DNA of 64,000 nt from Legionella moravica DSM 19234 (GCF_000423305.1 NZ_KE384001.1:1-64000), one strand, 5' to 3'. Shown: positions 8,785 to 17,941, counted from the first letter of the stretch. Numbers and translations are program-made. Notes: generated from the sequence alone by a model not told the origin.

Positions 8785-10242
8785 ATGTCTAAACTGATAC
8801 CCAAAATGCCGAGAGGAGTCATTCCTCTTTATTTCATTCAAGGATTTTCCACATTCTCATTTGCCGTCTTGTACTCATCACTTGCCCTTTATAGTACGAA
8901 ACAACTCGGTCTGTCTAACGTACTAACTAACAGCATTGTAGGTTTATTTATCGCGTTTAATTATATTTTGCAATTAACTGGAGGCTTGATTGGAGGTCGG
9001 CTGCTAAGCAATCGATGCTTATTTTTTATTACTATCATAATCCAAAGCATGGGAATAATTGTTCTTGCTTTGGCTCAATCGTCAATGCTCTATTTGGGGT
9101 TAAGTTTGTTTTTGGTTGGTTGTGGATTAAATACTACCAGTTTGAATAGTATGTTAACCCAGCGGTTTGAGCAAAGTGATGATCGCAGGGAAACAGCTTT
9201 TTTTATTAATTATTCGGCTATGAATTTAGGATTTTGTGCTGGATATTTTGCTAGTGGATTTTTTGATTACTCCAATCAGTATCAGGGTATATTTTACGTC
9301 TGCATTATGACAAACGGAGTTACACTTTATTTAATAACAAAATTCTGGTCTGCTCTTGGCGATAAAAATACACCTTTGATGCAGATGCCCACATCCCAAT
9401 CTCGCCGACAAAAGAAAATCGCAGGACTCTTCTCCGTTTCAATTTTGGTACCGGCAATGTTTTTGTGCTTTCATTCAACAAACTTGAGTAATGGAATAAT
9501 CGCAACTTTGAGTGTTCTGATGTTCGGTATGGTTCTTATGATTAAGAATAAACAAACATCATCTATTGATAAGCGCAATATAATGATTTATCTCATTCTG
9601 GCGGTGAGTACTTTGCTTTTTTGGATGATTTATCTGACTGGTCCTATGGGAGTAACTCTATTTATTAAGAATAATGTAGATAAAAACATGCTGGGTGTTG
9701 AATTGGCAACGCAATGGATTCGAAATATGAATCCGATAGTCATCATCATAGGTGCACCCCTAATGGCTATGATGCTTAACCAATTAAATGCAAAAGGATA
9801 CACTATGTCAGTGCCCATGCAATTTGTATTCGCATTTATTTTTCTTGCAGGATCCTTCTGTTTTCTGTCTTGTGGTATTATTTATGCTAATCCTTTGGGA
9901 CATAGTCATTTATTTTGGGTGTTCGGTTATATTATTCTGCAGGGTTTGGCTGAATTACTTATTGCTCCAGCAGGTTATGCCTTGGTTGGACGTTTAGCTC
10001 CTCCTCAGTATCAGGGCATACTCATGGGAACCTGGATGATGGTTTCAGGAGTAGCTGCCTCAATTTCTCAGTATTTCTCAAATGCCATGGTGAGGACAGA
10101 AGCCACTAATCCACTGATTACTAATAATGATTTTTATCAGGTATTTAAGCAATTGGCGGGGTGGTCACTATCAGGAGCATTGTGTTTGTATTGTATTTCT
10201 CTGTATTTGAAAAAGAACCAGCAGTCTTTAGAGTATAGTTAA
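8785..10242 (+). CDS. POT/MFS-type transporter
   Basis: A 485-residue inner-membrane protein with about 12-14 hydrophobic helices, most like proton-dependent oligopeptide transporters (POT/PTR). The N-terminal half has IPLYFIQGFSTFSFAVLYSS, LQLTGGLIGGRLL and GCGLNTTSLNSML, positioned like POT helices 1, 2 and 4. A GTG lies two codons upstream at 8779, but the AGGGGTGAG ribosome binding site fits the ATG at 8785. The ExxER motif of helix 1, used for proton coupling in canonical POTs, is not visible. Peptide is therefore only a probable substrate, and another small amino compound is possible. Confidence 0.85.
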   Translation: MSKLIPKMPRGVIPLYFIQGFSTFSFAVLYSSLALYSTKQLGLSNVLTNSIVGLFIAFNYILQLTGGLIGGRLLSNRCLFFITIIIQSMGIIVLALAQSSMLYLGLSLFLVGCGLNTTSLNSMLTQRFEQSDDRRETAFFINYSAMNLGFCAGYFASGFFDYSNQYQGIFYVCIMTNGVTLYLITKFWSALGDKNTPLMQMPTSQSRRQKKIAGLFSVSILVPAMFLCFHSTNLSNGIIATLSVLMFGMVLMIKNKQTSSIDKRNIMIYLILAVSTLLFWMIYLTGPMGVTLFIKNNVDKNMLGVELATQWIRNMNPIVIIIGAPLMAMMLNQLNAKGYTMSVPMQFVFAFIFLAGSFCFLSCGIIYANPLGHSHLFWVFGYIILQGLAELLIAPAGYALVGRLAPPQYQGILMGTWMMVSGVAASISQYFSNAMVRTEATNPLITNNDFYQVFKQLAGWSLSGALCLYCISLYLKKNQQSLEYS

Positions 10243-10269
10243 TTCCTTACCTGATTCATTATTGAATGG

Positions 10270-10291
10270 TTATCCACATTTTCTGTGGATA
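10270..10291. other. Perfect hairpin containing DnaA-box-like sequence
   Basis: TATCCACA (10271-10278) and TGTGGATA (10284-10291) form an 8-bp stem with a 5-base loop, 28 bases after the POT gene. The left arm with its preceding T is a consensus DnaA box (TTATCCACA). The right arm reads ATATCCACA on the other strand. There is no following T-run, so this is a weak terminator candidate. Titration of DnaA is speculative. Confidence 0.35.
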
Positions 10292-10437
10292 TCTCTGTGC
10301 ATAGGCTCTTGGTTTATGGATTATCGGGATATTGTGACAATTGCGCTGCTGTCCCTACATGATAAAGGAAGCTGCATCAGGCAGGTATTTGCTGATAATG
10401 AAACAAGGCGATGGTCAACAGAACCGGATTATTAAGT

Positions 10438-10464
10438 AAAAAAAATCCCGGCATAAAACCGGGA
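10438..10464 (-). terminator. Rho-independent terminator of the BI-1 gene
   Basis: Read on the minus strand, TCCCGG and CCGGGA pair around a short AT-rich loop, followed at once by a run of Ts (A-run at 10438-10445 on the plus strand). It lies 20 bases after the stop codon of the gene at 10485-11159. Confidence 0.85.
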
Positions 10465-10484
10465 CTCAGGTAGAGGAGACTTTA

Positions 10485-11159
10485 TCAGTCACGGCCTGAA
10501 AATGCGCTTAGCAAGTTAAGCAGGCTGACGAACAGGTTGTATATTGATACGAAAAGGCCAACAGTTGCGGATATGTAGTTTGTTTCGCCACTATGAATAA
10601 TTGCGCTGGTTTGCAAAAGTATCAATCCAGATGAAATTAAAACAAAAGCAGCTGAGATTGCTAACTGAAGGGCTGGTATCTGGATGAATATTCCAGCCAC
10701 CATTGCCAGTAATGCAACCATAACACCTACAAAAAGAAATCCTCCCAGGAAGCTGAAGTCCTTTCTGGTTGTTAATGCATAGCCTGACAGAGCAAAGAAG
10801 ATCATGCCAGTACCACCTAAAGCTGTGGCTATAAGTTGTGGGCCATTAGAAAATCCAGTCATGTAGTAATTCAGCAGTGGGCCGAGGGTGTATCCCAGGA
10901 AGCCGGTAAAGGCAAAAACGCTGACGAGACCCCAGACGCTGTTTCTCAAGGCTTGAGTTAAGAACATTAAACCATAGACACCAACTATCATAAGCAGTGG
11001 GTTCATGGGACCAGCACCACTTGCGTAGGACATATAGGCAGTGAAGGCACTGAATATAAATGTCAAGCTAAGTAAAAGGTAGGTATTACGCAATACTTTA
11101 TTGGTAGCAAGTACAGATTCACTACGCTGAGTAAGGATTGTAACATCGTTTCGGTTCAT
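10485..11159 (-). CDS. Bax inhibitor-1 / YccA family membrane protein
   Basis: A 224-residue protein with seven hydrophobic segments, characteristic of the BI-1 (UPF0005) family: inner-membrane proteins related to TMBIM calcium-leak channels. In E. coli the member YccA modulates FtsH proteolysis. Visible features are the NKVLRNTYLLLSLTFIFSAFTAYMS start, FTGFLGYTLGPLLNYY mid-protein, ALTTRKDFSFLGGFLF before helix 5, and the terminal IYNLFVSLLNLLSAFSGRD, whose GRD ending is typical of proteobacterial YccA. The ATG at 11159 follows GGAG. It ends at a clear terminator, so it is probably monocistronic. Confidence 0.93.
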   Translation of the reverse strand: MNRNDVTILTQRSESVLATNKVLRNTYLLLSLTFIFSAFTAYMSYASGAGPMNPLLMIVGVYGLMFLTQALRNSVWGLVSVFAFTGFLGYTLGPLLNYYMTGFSNGPQLIATALGGTGMIFFALSGYALTTRKDFSFLGGFLFVGVMVALLAMVAGIFIQIPALQLAISAAFVLISSGLILLQTSAIIHSGETNYISATVGLFVSIYNLFVSLLNLLSAFSGRD

Positions 11160-11409
11160 CTTTAGAACTCCAGTTATTTATATTTAGTCTAGCATACCTA
11201 TGGCCAAGTTTCCTGTTTTCAAGGGCTTTACTTGAAAATTTCAGGATAAACTTCATATTTAGATAGAAGCTGACACGTTATTATTAAGTTGAAACCAGTA
11301 TCCTGTCAATTTTGTTTTTTTAATCCCTGGTGCCCCATAGGATCTATAGTGCTGTATACTCAAGATATAGTAAGATGAAATTAATAAAAAATATAATTCG
11401 GGGAATACT

Positions 11410-12222
11410 ATGAATCGGGTTGCTCTGGTACAAATGGTTTCTTCATCCAGGGTGGATGAGAATTTGCGGCACGTTGAACAGTTTATGTTGCAGGCACGGA
11501 GCGAAGGCGCCGAATTGATAGTATTACCAGAAAATTTTGCATTCATGGGGCTTAAAGAAACCGATAAACTGGCGATTGCAGAATCCTATGGTGAAGGGCC
11601 AATACAGGATAAAATAAGTCAACTAGCTAAAAAAACAGGTTTATGGGTTGTTGCTGGCACTATTCCTGTTAAAGGAAGTGGCACAAAAGTCAGAGCAAGT
11701 TCTATTGTTTTTGATGATCAAGGGAAGCATGTTGCACGCTATGATAAAATACATTTATTTGATGTGCGTGTTTCTGAACAGGAAGCTCATCAGGAATCGT
11801 CTACAATAGAACGTGGCCATAGTGTGGTCGTGCTGGATACTCCTGTTGGAACCATTGGGCTGACTGTGTGCTATGATTTGCGTTTTCCGGAACTATATCA
11901 ACAATTGCTGCTCAAGGGAGCACAAATTTTTACGGTTCCATCCGCTTTTACCGCAGTAACCGGTCTCGCTCATTGGGAAGTTTTGCTCAGAGCCAGAGCT
12001 ATAGAAAATTTATGCTACGTCTTGGCTCCTAACCAGGGGGGGCAGCATGAAAATGGTCGCCAAACCTATGGACATAGCATGGTGATAGAACCTTGGGGTA
12101 AAATTTTGTCGCAAAAACAGGTTGGTGCTGGCATGATTACAGCCGATATCGATTTGCAACGGTTAGAACAATTAAGACGGCATTTTCCCTGTGTGGATCA
12201 TCATGTTTTAGCGTTATCCTGA
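11410..12222 (+). CDS. Nitrilase-superfamily amidohydrolase (Nit type)
   Basis: A 270-residue carbon-nitrogen hydrolase. The catalytic triad is visible: E41 in LPENFAF, K113 in YDKIHLFD and C154 in TVCYDLRFPEL. The CYDLRFPEL nucleophile region and HWEVLLRARAIEN fit the Nit1 branch, whose characterised members hydrolyse deaminated glutathione (a metabolite-repair reaction). Other amide substrates cannot be excluded. The ATG follows CGGGGAAT. tldD starts 24 bases after its stop, a pairing seen in many gammaproteobacteria, so the two are likely cotranscribed. Confidence 0.92.
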   Translation: MNRVALVQMVSSSRVDENLRHVEQFMLQARSEGAELIVLPENFAFMGLKETDKLAIAESYGEGPIQDKISQLAKKTGLWVVAGTIPVKGSGTKVRASSIVFDDQGKHVARYDKIHLFDVRVSEQEAHQESSTIERGHSVVVLDTPVGTIGLTVCYDLRFPELYQQLLLKGAQIFTVPSAFTAVTGLAHWEVLLRARAIENLCYVLAPNQGGQHENGRQTYGHSMVIEPWGKILSQKQVGAGMITADIDLQRLEQLRRHFPCVDHHVLALS

Positions 12223-12245
12223 ATAATTAATAGATAGGTATAGAA

Positions 12246-13688
12246 ATGACACAAGCTCTTGCGATAGCGAAAAAATTGTTACTGGCCCCTGCTGCTCTGG
12301 ATGAGTCAGGTATCGAAAAGCTATTTAAAACAATGATGAATCGTCATATTGATGACGCTGATTTGTATTTTCAAAGCTGCAGCTATGAATCCTGGTATCT
12401 GGAAGATTCGGAGGTTAAAAGCGGCAGTTATTCTTTGGATAAAGGTGTTGGAATAAGGGCAGTTAGTGGCGAAAAAACAGGTTTTGCTTATTGCGATGAT
12501 ATACTGTTACCTTCCATGCTGCGCGCCGCAGATGCTGCACGCTCGATCGCATTGACAGGTTCAAAAGCTGTTCAACCTGTTCATGTCAGTAGTGCGCCAG
12601 TGAGTCGATACCAAGGCCTCAACCCTATCGAAGGAATGAGCAAACAGGAAAAAATTGCTTTATTGGAAGCCATTGATAAGGAGGCTCGAAGCATTGATCC
12701 CAGAGTGATTCAGGTGAATGCTTCGTTAAGTGGTTGTTATGAAGTCGTTATGGTAGCTGGCATGAACGGTCAGATGATCGCTGATGTCAGACCGCTGGTC
12801 AGCGTCAATGTCAGTGTTATTGTTGAGGACAAACAAGGCAGGCGTGAGTCAGCACGAACCGGGGGTGGGGGGAGAGTCGCCTATTCGTATTTTACCGAAA
12901 AAGAAAATGCATTAAGTTATGCCAGGGAAGCCGTTCGTGAAGCCCTGGTAAATCTGGAAGCAAAACCGGCTCCCGCAGGAACCATGCCTGTTGTATTAGG
13001 TCCGGGATGGCCAGGTGTGCTATTGCATGAAGCAGTAGGGCATGGATTGGAAGGTGATTTTAATCGTAAGGGTCTTTCTGCTTTTTCAGGTCGTTTAGGT
13101 CAGCAAGTTGCTGCACCTGGAGTGACTGTAGTCGATGACGGCACTCTGGCTGACCGACGTGGCTCATTGACGATAGATGATGAAGGAACACCGTCTCAAT
13201 GCACCACTTTGATTGAAAATGGAATCCTGGTGAATTACATGCAGGATAAATTAAATGCCAAATTGATGGGAATGCAATCAACAGGTAATTGCCGCCGCGA
13301 ATCCTATGCTCATATTCCTATGCCCAGAATGACAAATACCTACATGCTGGCTGGACATCATGATCCGGAGGAAATTATTCGCTCCGTTCACTATGGTTTG
13401 TATGCGGTTAATTTTGGCGGTGGACAAGTGGATATTACTTCTGGTCAATTTGTATTTTCTGCAAGTGAAGCCTATCTAATTGAAGAGGGTAAAATTACTC
13501 AACCTGTGAAAGGTGCGACACTGATTGGAAATGGTCCGGATGTGATGAAAAAAATCAGCATGATAGGCAATGATTTGGCACTCGATCGTGGAATTGGCGT
13601 TTGTGGCAAGGATGGACAATCAGTGCCTGTTGGCGTGGGACAACCTACACTTAAAATTGATGCATTAACAGTTGGTGGCACCAATTAA
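12246..13688 (+). CDS. tldD: Metalloprotease TldD
   Basis: A 480-residue TldD subunit of the TldD/TldE zinc protease, which degrades unfolded peptides and, in other bacteria, processes peptide antibiotics such as microcin B17. The HExxH-type zinc site is [11 protein letters not shown] starting near residue 261. [20 protein letters not shown] and [18 protein letters not shown] are family hallmarks, and the C-terminus ends [16 protein letters not shown] as in E. coli TldD. The partner pmbA/tldE is not in this window. Probably in an operon with the upstream nitrilase-type gene. Confidence 0.97.
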   Translation: MTQALAIAKKLLLAPAALDESGIEKLFKTMMNRHIDDADLYFQSCSYESWYLEDSEVKSGSYSLDKGVGIRAVSGEKTGFAYCDDILLPSMLRAADAARSIALTGSKAVQPVHVSSAPVSRYQGLNPIEGMSKQEKIALLEAIDKEARSIDPRVIQVNASLSGCYEVVMVAGMNGQMIADVRPLVSVNVSVIVEDKQGRRESARTGGGGRVAYSYFTEKENALSYAREAVREALVNLEAKPAPAGTMPVVLGPGWPGVLLHEAVGHGLEGDFNRKGLSAFSGRLGQQVAAPGVTVVDDGTLADRRGSLTIDDEGTPSQCTTLIENGILVNYMQDKLNAKLMGMQSTGNCRRESYAHIPMPRMTNTYMLAGHHDPEEIIRSVHYGLYAVNFGGGQVDITSGQFVFSASEAYLIEEGKITQPVKGATLIGNGPDVMKKISMIGNDLALDRGIGVCGKDGQSVPVGVGQPTLKIDALTVGGTN

Positions 13689-13700
13689 CGGATTCGGATA

Positions 13701-13720
13701 TCCGCGGCTGTGACCGCGGA
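13701..13720. terminator. Probable bidirectional terminator hairpin
   Basis: TCCGCGG (13701-13707) and CCGCGGA (13714-13720) form a 7-bp stem with a 6-base loop between the convergent tldD and minus-strand gene ends. A T-run follows on the plus strand only after about 11 bases, so termination strength is uncertain. Confidence 0.5.
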
Positions 13721-13750
13721 ATCTGGACAGTATTTTTTGAGGTTAAAAAT

Positions 13751-14926
13751 TTATTTAAATGAGTTCGATTGATGTTCAGAAGGCAACATGATGTTATTGT
13801 CTTTTAGTAATCCCTTAAATTCAACAACACTATGCGGTACCGCCCAGAAATGTAAGGAGTTGCGTTTTATTTTGCACACATCCATTATCTCCTTGACCCA
13901 ATCGTCTTGAATTGTACCAGACTCATCACTGTTGGTGAGTCTATTCAGAATGGATTTTAAATCAGTTACTTTTTTATGTTGTGTACTTGAAGTATAACGC
14001 CCTCCAGCTCCCTCACTGATATTTTTGATTAGGATTGAAACGATATTTATTAGTTTTGTTTTAGCATCTTCTAATATTGGGGGTTCAGGAGTTTCTTCTA
14101 AAGCTTCTTCCGATGCCATTCCAAGAGGTGTGTCCTGTTGCTCGGTTATTTCATTGTCGTTGTTTGGTTCTTCATTCAGATGTTGTTGAGCCAGTTCTTG
14201 AGTTTGTGGACTTTGCATCTGGTGTTGGGATTGTGTTTCAATAGCGAGTTCTTGAACCATCGCTTCAGCACTCTCAATTTCCTTTATCCTGTCGTGTGCG
14301 CTTTGCTCCATTATGTTCTTCTTCTTTTTGATGGTTTTTTGTATTAAGCCACTATTCGTGTTCATTCCATCAATTTCTGCTAATAATTGTGTCTTATGGG
14401 CTTCAACTTCCTCTTTAGTCTGTTTATTTTCAAAGTTGACATCAATCGCTGCTATGGCCAGAGCAATCGGACGTCGTTTTAATATAGAATCCCATAGCTC
14501 TTTTTGGGGTGGGGTCATAAAAGGGATCAATTGTTCGAATTCTTTAAAGGGTGTAAATTCAATGTGTTCGGTAATGGCTTCTTGCCAGCGTTCTTTTCCT
14601 TCTTCGGATAATTCCATCAGGACTGCAGTCAGACTTGATGTATCAGGAAATTTATTAGCTATGTCCGATTTAAAAATATCTAACAATATGGGAATAAAAT
14701 TGAATGTGATATAAGAGACTGTTTTATTGGTTAGTTCTAAAAGGAATTCTTTATTATCAATCACATCTTGTGCTGTAAGTACAGTGCTTTTAGGTAATCG
14801 TTTTTCTGTTCTCAGAATCTTCAATAAATCTTTAAGATCACCTGAATTATTTATGTCTTCAACCGTATGATATTTTCGGAGATCTTCGATACAGTCTTGA
14901 CTTAAAAGACCATAGGTTGTAGCCAA
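13751..14926 (-). CDS. Unrecognised protein, likely 3' part of a frameshifted GNAT-type effector gene
   Basis: Up to 391 residues, but the only start giving the full frame is a TTG inside the preceding gene, with no ribosome binding site. The sequence is helical. About residues 60-90 contain a hydrophobic patch, residues 175-250 form a Q/E-rich probable coiled coil (QSQHQMQSPQTQELAQQ), and the C-terminus is a compact helical region ending HQSNSFK. It overlaps the upstream GNAT-like frame by 25 bases. This arrangement suggests one ancestral gene of about 480 codons split by a single-base indel near 14926. I recognise no function in this part. A separate, translationally coupled protein is the alternative. 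Confidence 0.6.
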   Translation of the reverse strand: MATTYGLLSQDCIEDLRKYHTVEDINNSGDLKDLLKILRTEKRLPKSTVLTAQDVIDNKEFLLELTNKTVSYITFNFIPILLDIFKSDIANKFPDTSSLTAVLMELSEEGKERWQEAITEHIEFTPFKEFEQLIPFMTPPQKELWDSILKRRPIALAIAAIDVNFENKQTKEEVEAHKTQLLAEIDGMNTNSGLIQKTIKKKKNIMEQSAHDRIKEIESAEAMVQELAIETQSQHQMQSPQTQELAQQHLNEEPNNDNEITEQQDTPLGMASEEALEETPEPPILEDAKTKLINIVSILIKNISEGAGGRYTSSTQHKKVTDLKSILNRLTNSDESGTIQDDWVKEIMDVCKIKRNSLHFWAVPHSVVEFKGLLKDNNIMLPSEHQSNSFK

Positions 14927-15192
14927 GTACGTACTTTACGGTCAATTGGTATCATTCCCATATAAAGATGGAATATATGAGAAGACCAAGAAGCATCTAA
15001 TGTCACAGTTTTGTTCTGTTCCAAAGCTTCTTTAATGGTCTCACGCATCACTGCAGTGCCAAAACCACTACCCTTGACATAGCTGTGCACCTTGTTAATA
15101 TGTAATGCATCCTCTCTTGCTCTACTAAGGGTATAATAACCTCTTTTTAATAGCTCTTTATGGGCTGATTCATCATGTTTACTTTGAGTCAT
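14902..15192 (-). CDS. GNAT-like acetyltransferase fragment
   Basis: 96 residues. KGSGFGTAVMRETIKEAL near 41-58 resembles the acetyl-CoA pyrophosphate-binding loop and following helix of GNAT acetyltransferases (Q/RxxGxG/A-like). TLDASWSSHIFHLYMGMIP resembles the C-terminal strand-helix-strand of the fold. The N-terminal half of a normal GNAT domain is missing or very short. A PmrA-like box lies about 135 bases upstream of the ATG at 15192. The frame ends just after the GNAT motif, where the overlapping frame continues for 391 codons, so truncation by frameshift is likely. Substrate unknown. Confidence 0.65.
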   Translation of the reverse strand: MTQSKHDESAHKELLKRGYYTLSRAREDALHINKVHSYVKGSGFGTAVMRETIKEALEQNKTVTLDASWSSHIFHLYMGMIPIDRKVRTWLQPMVF

Positions 15193-15325
15193 ACTGATCC
15201 TTAGTTCAAATATTGAATATCAAGTAGTATCTCCAGGATAAAAAAATATGAATCGAATAATTCGAACAGCCCGGAAGATAATTTTTTAGCCCAACTGTAA
15301 TTTTGCAAGGCAATTGTTGCTGTTT

Positions 15326-15345
15326 TTAATTAAGGAAATATTAAG
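15326..15345 (-). promoter_or_regulatory. PmrA-type tandem binding site
   Basis: On the minus strand, two half-sites CTTAATATT and CTTAATTAA are separated by two bases. This matches the Legionella PmrA element I recall (tandem CTTAATATT-like half-sites with a 2-base spacer) except for two positions in the second half. It lies about 135 bases upstream of the GNAT-like start, and PmrA controls many Dot/Icm effector genes. Binding is inferred, not shown. Confidence 0.65.
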
Positions 15346-15386
15346 ACAGCTCTATGTTCCAGGCGCAGAATTGTTCGTGCTTTGAT

Positions 15387-17861
15387 TTAACGTGACCGTA
15401 TAGTAACCCCTTCCTCGAGTCTATTAATCTCTTCTTCAAGCTGATCCAGGATTTTTGACGAAGCGGTTTGATGTACAAAAAAGAAGCTTCGATTAGACGC
15501 TAAATTAACGATGCCTTTAACCATCAGGCCAACACCACCCAAAAGGGCCAGGCTCAGATTAACTAAAAACTCAGACCACCCTCTGTGCTTGTCCAGGGTC
15601 TTATGAGCTGTATTGATCAGCTCTTTCGTTTCATTTTTATATGCAGCAAAATTATGATGAATTAAATAACTCTCAGTTGCCGCGTTTAGACGGGTGTGAA
15701 GTGTTGTGGCGGTTTGGTATGCCTCATTGAGTGATTCAATTTCCCTGGTGTGATGTGCTGCTTTTGCTTGTTGAAGGCGCAGAGCAAGGTTGTTTATTTT
15801 ATCTTCAAGCCGCTTCATATTTATTGCGATGTTATGGTTGTTTTTTTGCTCTTGATCCGCTGATTGCAGACTCTTGATTTCATCTGGGTTTTTAGTATTG
15901 GAATGATAATTCTGGAGCAGGTGGGATATCCCAGTCAGTCGCCCATGAAGTTCAGGATCATTTGAAGTCGGTAGCAGTTGACTTGCTATTACTCCATCGT
16001 TCCTTTGCAAATTCAGATCAGCCCCTGCTTTGAGCAAGGCATTGATGATTATGCGGTTGTCATATTTATCGCTGTGTTGAACAGCAATCATGAGAGCCGT
16101 GGCACCATCAGACATTTGCAGATTAACGGATGCATTTTTAGAAAGAAGCAGTTGTACTGCATCGTAATCATTCGCGAGAACTGCTTTCATTAAAAAGGTG
16201 TTTCTGACGTAGCCCTTGCGTTCATCAAATTGATTAATATCAAGTCCAGCTTTTATATAACGATCAAGTTGTTGTTCATTAATCGATATTTTATATGGTG
16301 TTGTATCTTCTTTCTGTAATGAAAATGGAACTATTGGTTGTGGTTTATCGAAAAATAGATTAATTGTACTTAAATCCGGTTGAACTCCTTTTTGGAGTAA
16401 TACTTGAAAACATTCATCGCTGACTGAGTTATTATTCCATAATGCACGCCACAATAAATTATTTAGAATTTCAATATCCGTTATGGGGCTGATGTATTGT
16501 ATCGCAGCATCATTATCGTGTTCTTTTATCGCTTGTTCATACAGCACTTTTAATTTGGCATGGTTTAATAGATGATAGGATTGTGGGTTATTATTTTTTA
16601 ATACATTATCCATTGCTTCTAGGGTTGATGCATCATGCCATGGCACATTGCTGGCGTACGTTATCAATTTATCCAAAATGATGAAGTTATCATCGTTTTT
16701 CGCTGTTTTTGCTGCCAGGAGTATTATTTGCTCTGGTGAGGTAAGTTTCCAGCGATATTCCTTAATAAGAAATAAGGCAATTTCTTTCTGTTTGAGTTTA
16801 ATAGCAGTAGTTAATGCGATGTTAACTGCTTCCGTGGAGTGGCGATTTCCATGCAATAGTAATGCGATATGTTCAAGAGACATCCTTTTTTCGATTGCAT
16901 ACACTATTTCCTCAATCGAAATTGGCTTGGCACCTTTTTTAATGAGTAAGTCTACCAACTGTTTGTTCAGTAAATAATATATCGCTACTTGAAGAGGAGT
17001 TTGGCCTTCGCTGCTTATTTCTTCCAGATCGGCCCCATTGCTGATTAGTCTGTCTAAAATATTGTGGCTGTAAATAGGATTACTGTTTAGATAATCAAAT
17101 AAATTTGGCTTTACAAGGGTGGGGTATTGAGTTGTTGTGAATTCAAGATCATGCACATGGATGTGATCCTTTACTTGTTCAAGCAGGCTGCCTTCTGGTG
17201 CAAGAGTTCCATCAATAGCTGATGACACCAATTTTTTTATACCCTTCAAATGATTAATAAATTCAATTTCTTTTGGGTTCTGAGGTCGGTGGTGGAGGAC
17301 GATTGTTGCACAATAAAAGGATGAAAATAAAAAAGGGAGTATGTGATCTGCATCCACTGAATAGCGCCCAACAGATAAATTGATTAGACCTATGACCCCA
17401 TTAGGCATCTTTTCAAATAAGAGGATTGCAGCACTGCCTTTTCCTCCTGGGCATACTGCTAACAGATTTCTATTTTGATTAAACAGAACGCCATAAAACT
17501 CTCTGCCAAGGCCATTTGGTGAAATCACAGTGCCCAATTTTCCTTCCGGTACAACACGGTGCTCTGCAGTCAATAGTGTCAGATAGTCTTGAAGCAAACT
17601 TAGGGTGCTGTCTGGATAGTCACAAAATGGTTTATCGTATCCTTTTGTTGCTGATTGGAGCGCATCTTTATAAGGATTATTTTTATTGAGACTTAGCTCA
17701 AGTAATTGTGACTTAAATTGCTCCGTACTGAGCATCTCCCACGATGCATCCGTAAGCGAATAACGTCTTGTATTTGATGGCTCGGCCGGATTACTGGTCG
17801 CTGCACTGCCCTTACTCGCTTCTTTCTCATTTTTAACAACAATCGATGTATCGTGTTTCAT
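15387..17861 (-). CDS. Ankyrin-repeat protein, Dot/Icm effector candidate
   Basis: 824 residues. One ankyrin unit lies near 282-313 (GQTPLQVAIYYLLNKQ, then VDLLIKKGAKP). A two-repeat block lies near 553-623 (NTFLMKAVLANDYDAVQLLL; DGATALMIAVQHSDK; LLKAGADLNLQ). The N-terminal 270 residues form an unrecognised soluble domain. Residues about 650-745 look like a coiled coil. A hydrophobic segment (763-787, LSLALLGGVGLMVKG) is followed by a short polar helical tail, a C-terminal layout I associate with several Legionella proteins. Ankyrin proteins in Legionella are frequently translocated host-directed effectors; function is unknown here. A weak PmrA-like box lies about 60 bases upstream. Confidence 0.85.
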   Translation of the reverse strand: MKHDTSIVVKNEKEASKGSAATSNPAEPSNTRRYSLTDASWEMLSTEQFKSQLLELSLNKNNPYKDALQSATKGYDKPFCDYPDSTLSLLQDYLTLLTAEHRVVPEGKLGTVISPNGLGREFYGVLFNQNRNLLAVCPGGKGSAAILLFEKMPNGVIGLINLSVGRYSVDADHILPFLFSSFYCATIVLHHRPQNPKEIEFINHLKGIKKLVSSAIDGTLAPEGSLLEQVKDHIHVHDLEFTTTQYPTLVKPNLFDYLNSNPIYSHNILDRLISNGADLEEISSEGQTPLQVAIYYLLNKQLVDLLIKKGAKPISIEEIVYAIEKRMSLEHIALLLHGNRHSTEAVNIALTTAIKLKQKEIALFLIKEYRWKLTSPEQIILLAAKTAKNDDNFIILDKLITYASNVPWHDASTLEAMDNVLKNNNPQSYHLLNHAKLKVLYEQAIKEHDNDAAIQYISPITDIEILNNLLWRALWNNNSVSDECFQVLLQKGVQPDLSTINLFFDKPQPIVPFSLQKEDTTPYKISINEQQLDRYIKAGLDINQFDERKGYVRNTFLMKAVLANDYDAVQLLLSKNASVNLQMSDGATALMIAVQHSDKYDNRIIINALLKAGADLNLQRNDGVIASQLLPTSNDPELHGRLTGISHLLQNYHSNTKNPDEIKSLQSADQEQKNNHNIAINMKRLEDKINNLALRLQQAKAAHHTREIESLNEAYQTATTLHTRLNAATESYLIHHNFAAYKNETKELINTAHKTLDKHRGWSEFLVNLSLALLGGVGLMVKGIVNLASNRSFFFVHQTASSKILDQLEEEINRLEEGVTIRSR

Positions 17862-17921
17862 AGCTAACTCCTAAAGTAATTCATTGTCGGTTGCATCGGT
17901 GTGGATTAAGTTTGTCATCTG

Positions 17922-17941
17922 AAGATTAAAGAAATATGAAT
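17922..17941 (-). promoter_or_regulatory. Weak PmrA-like tandem site
   Basis: On the minus strand, ATTCATATT and TTTAATCTT are separated by TC. Each half matches about 7 of 9 positions of the PmrA half-site used for the stronger box at 15326-15345. It lies about 60 bases upstream of the ankyrin gene start, a plausible promoter position. Chance occurrence in AT-rich sequence is quite possible. Confidence 0.3.

Noticed and set aside
11259-11546. A 95-codon minus-strand frame
   Set aside because: Most of its coding part overlaps the start of the nitrilase-type gene on the other strand, and the sequence is low-complexity with no ribosome binding site.
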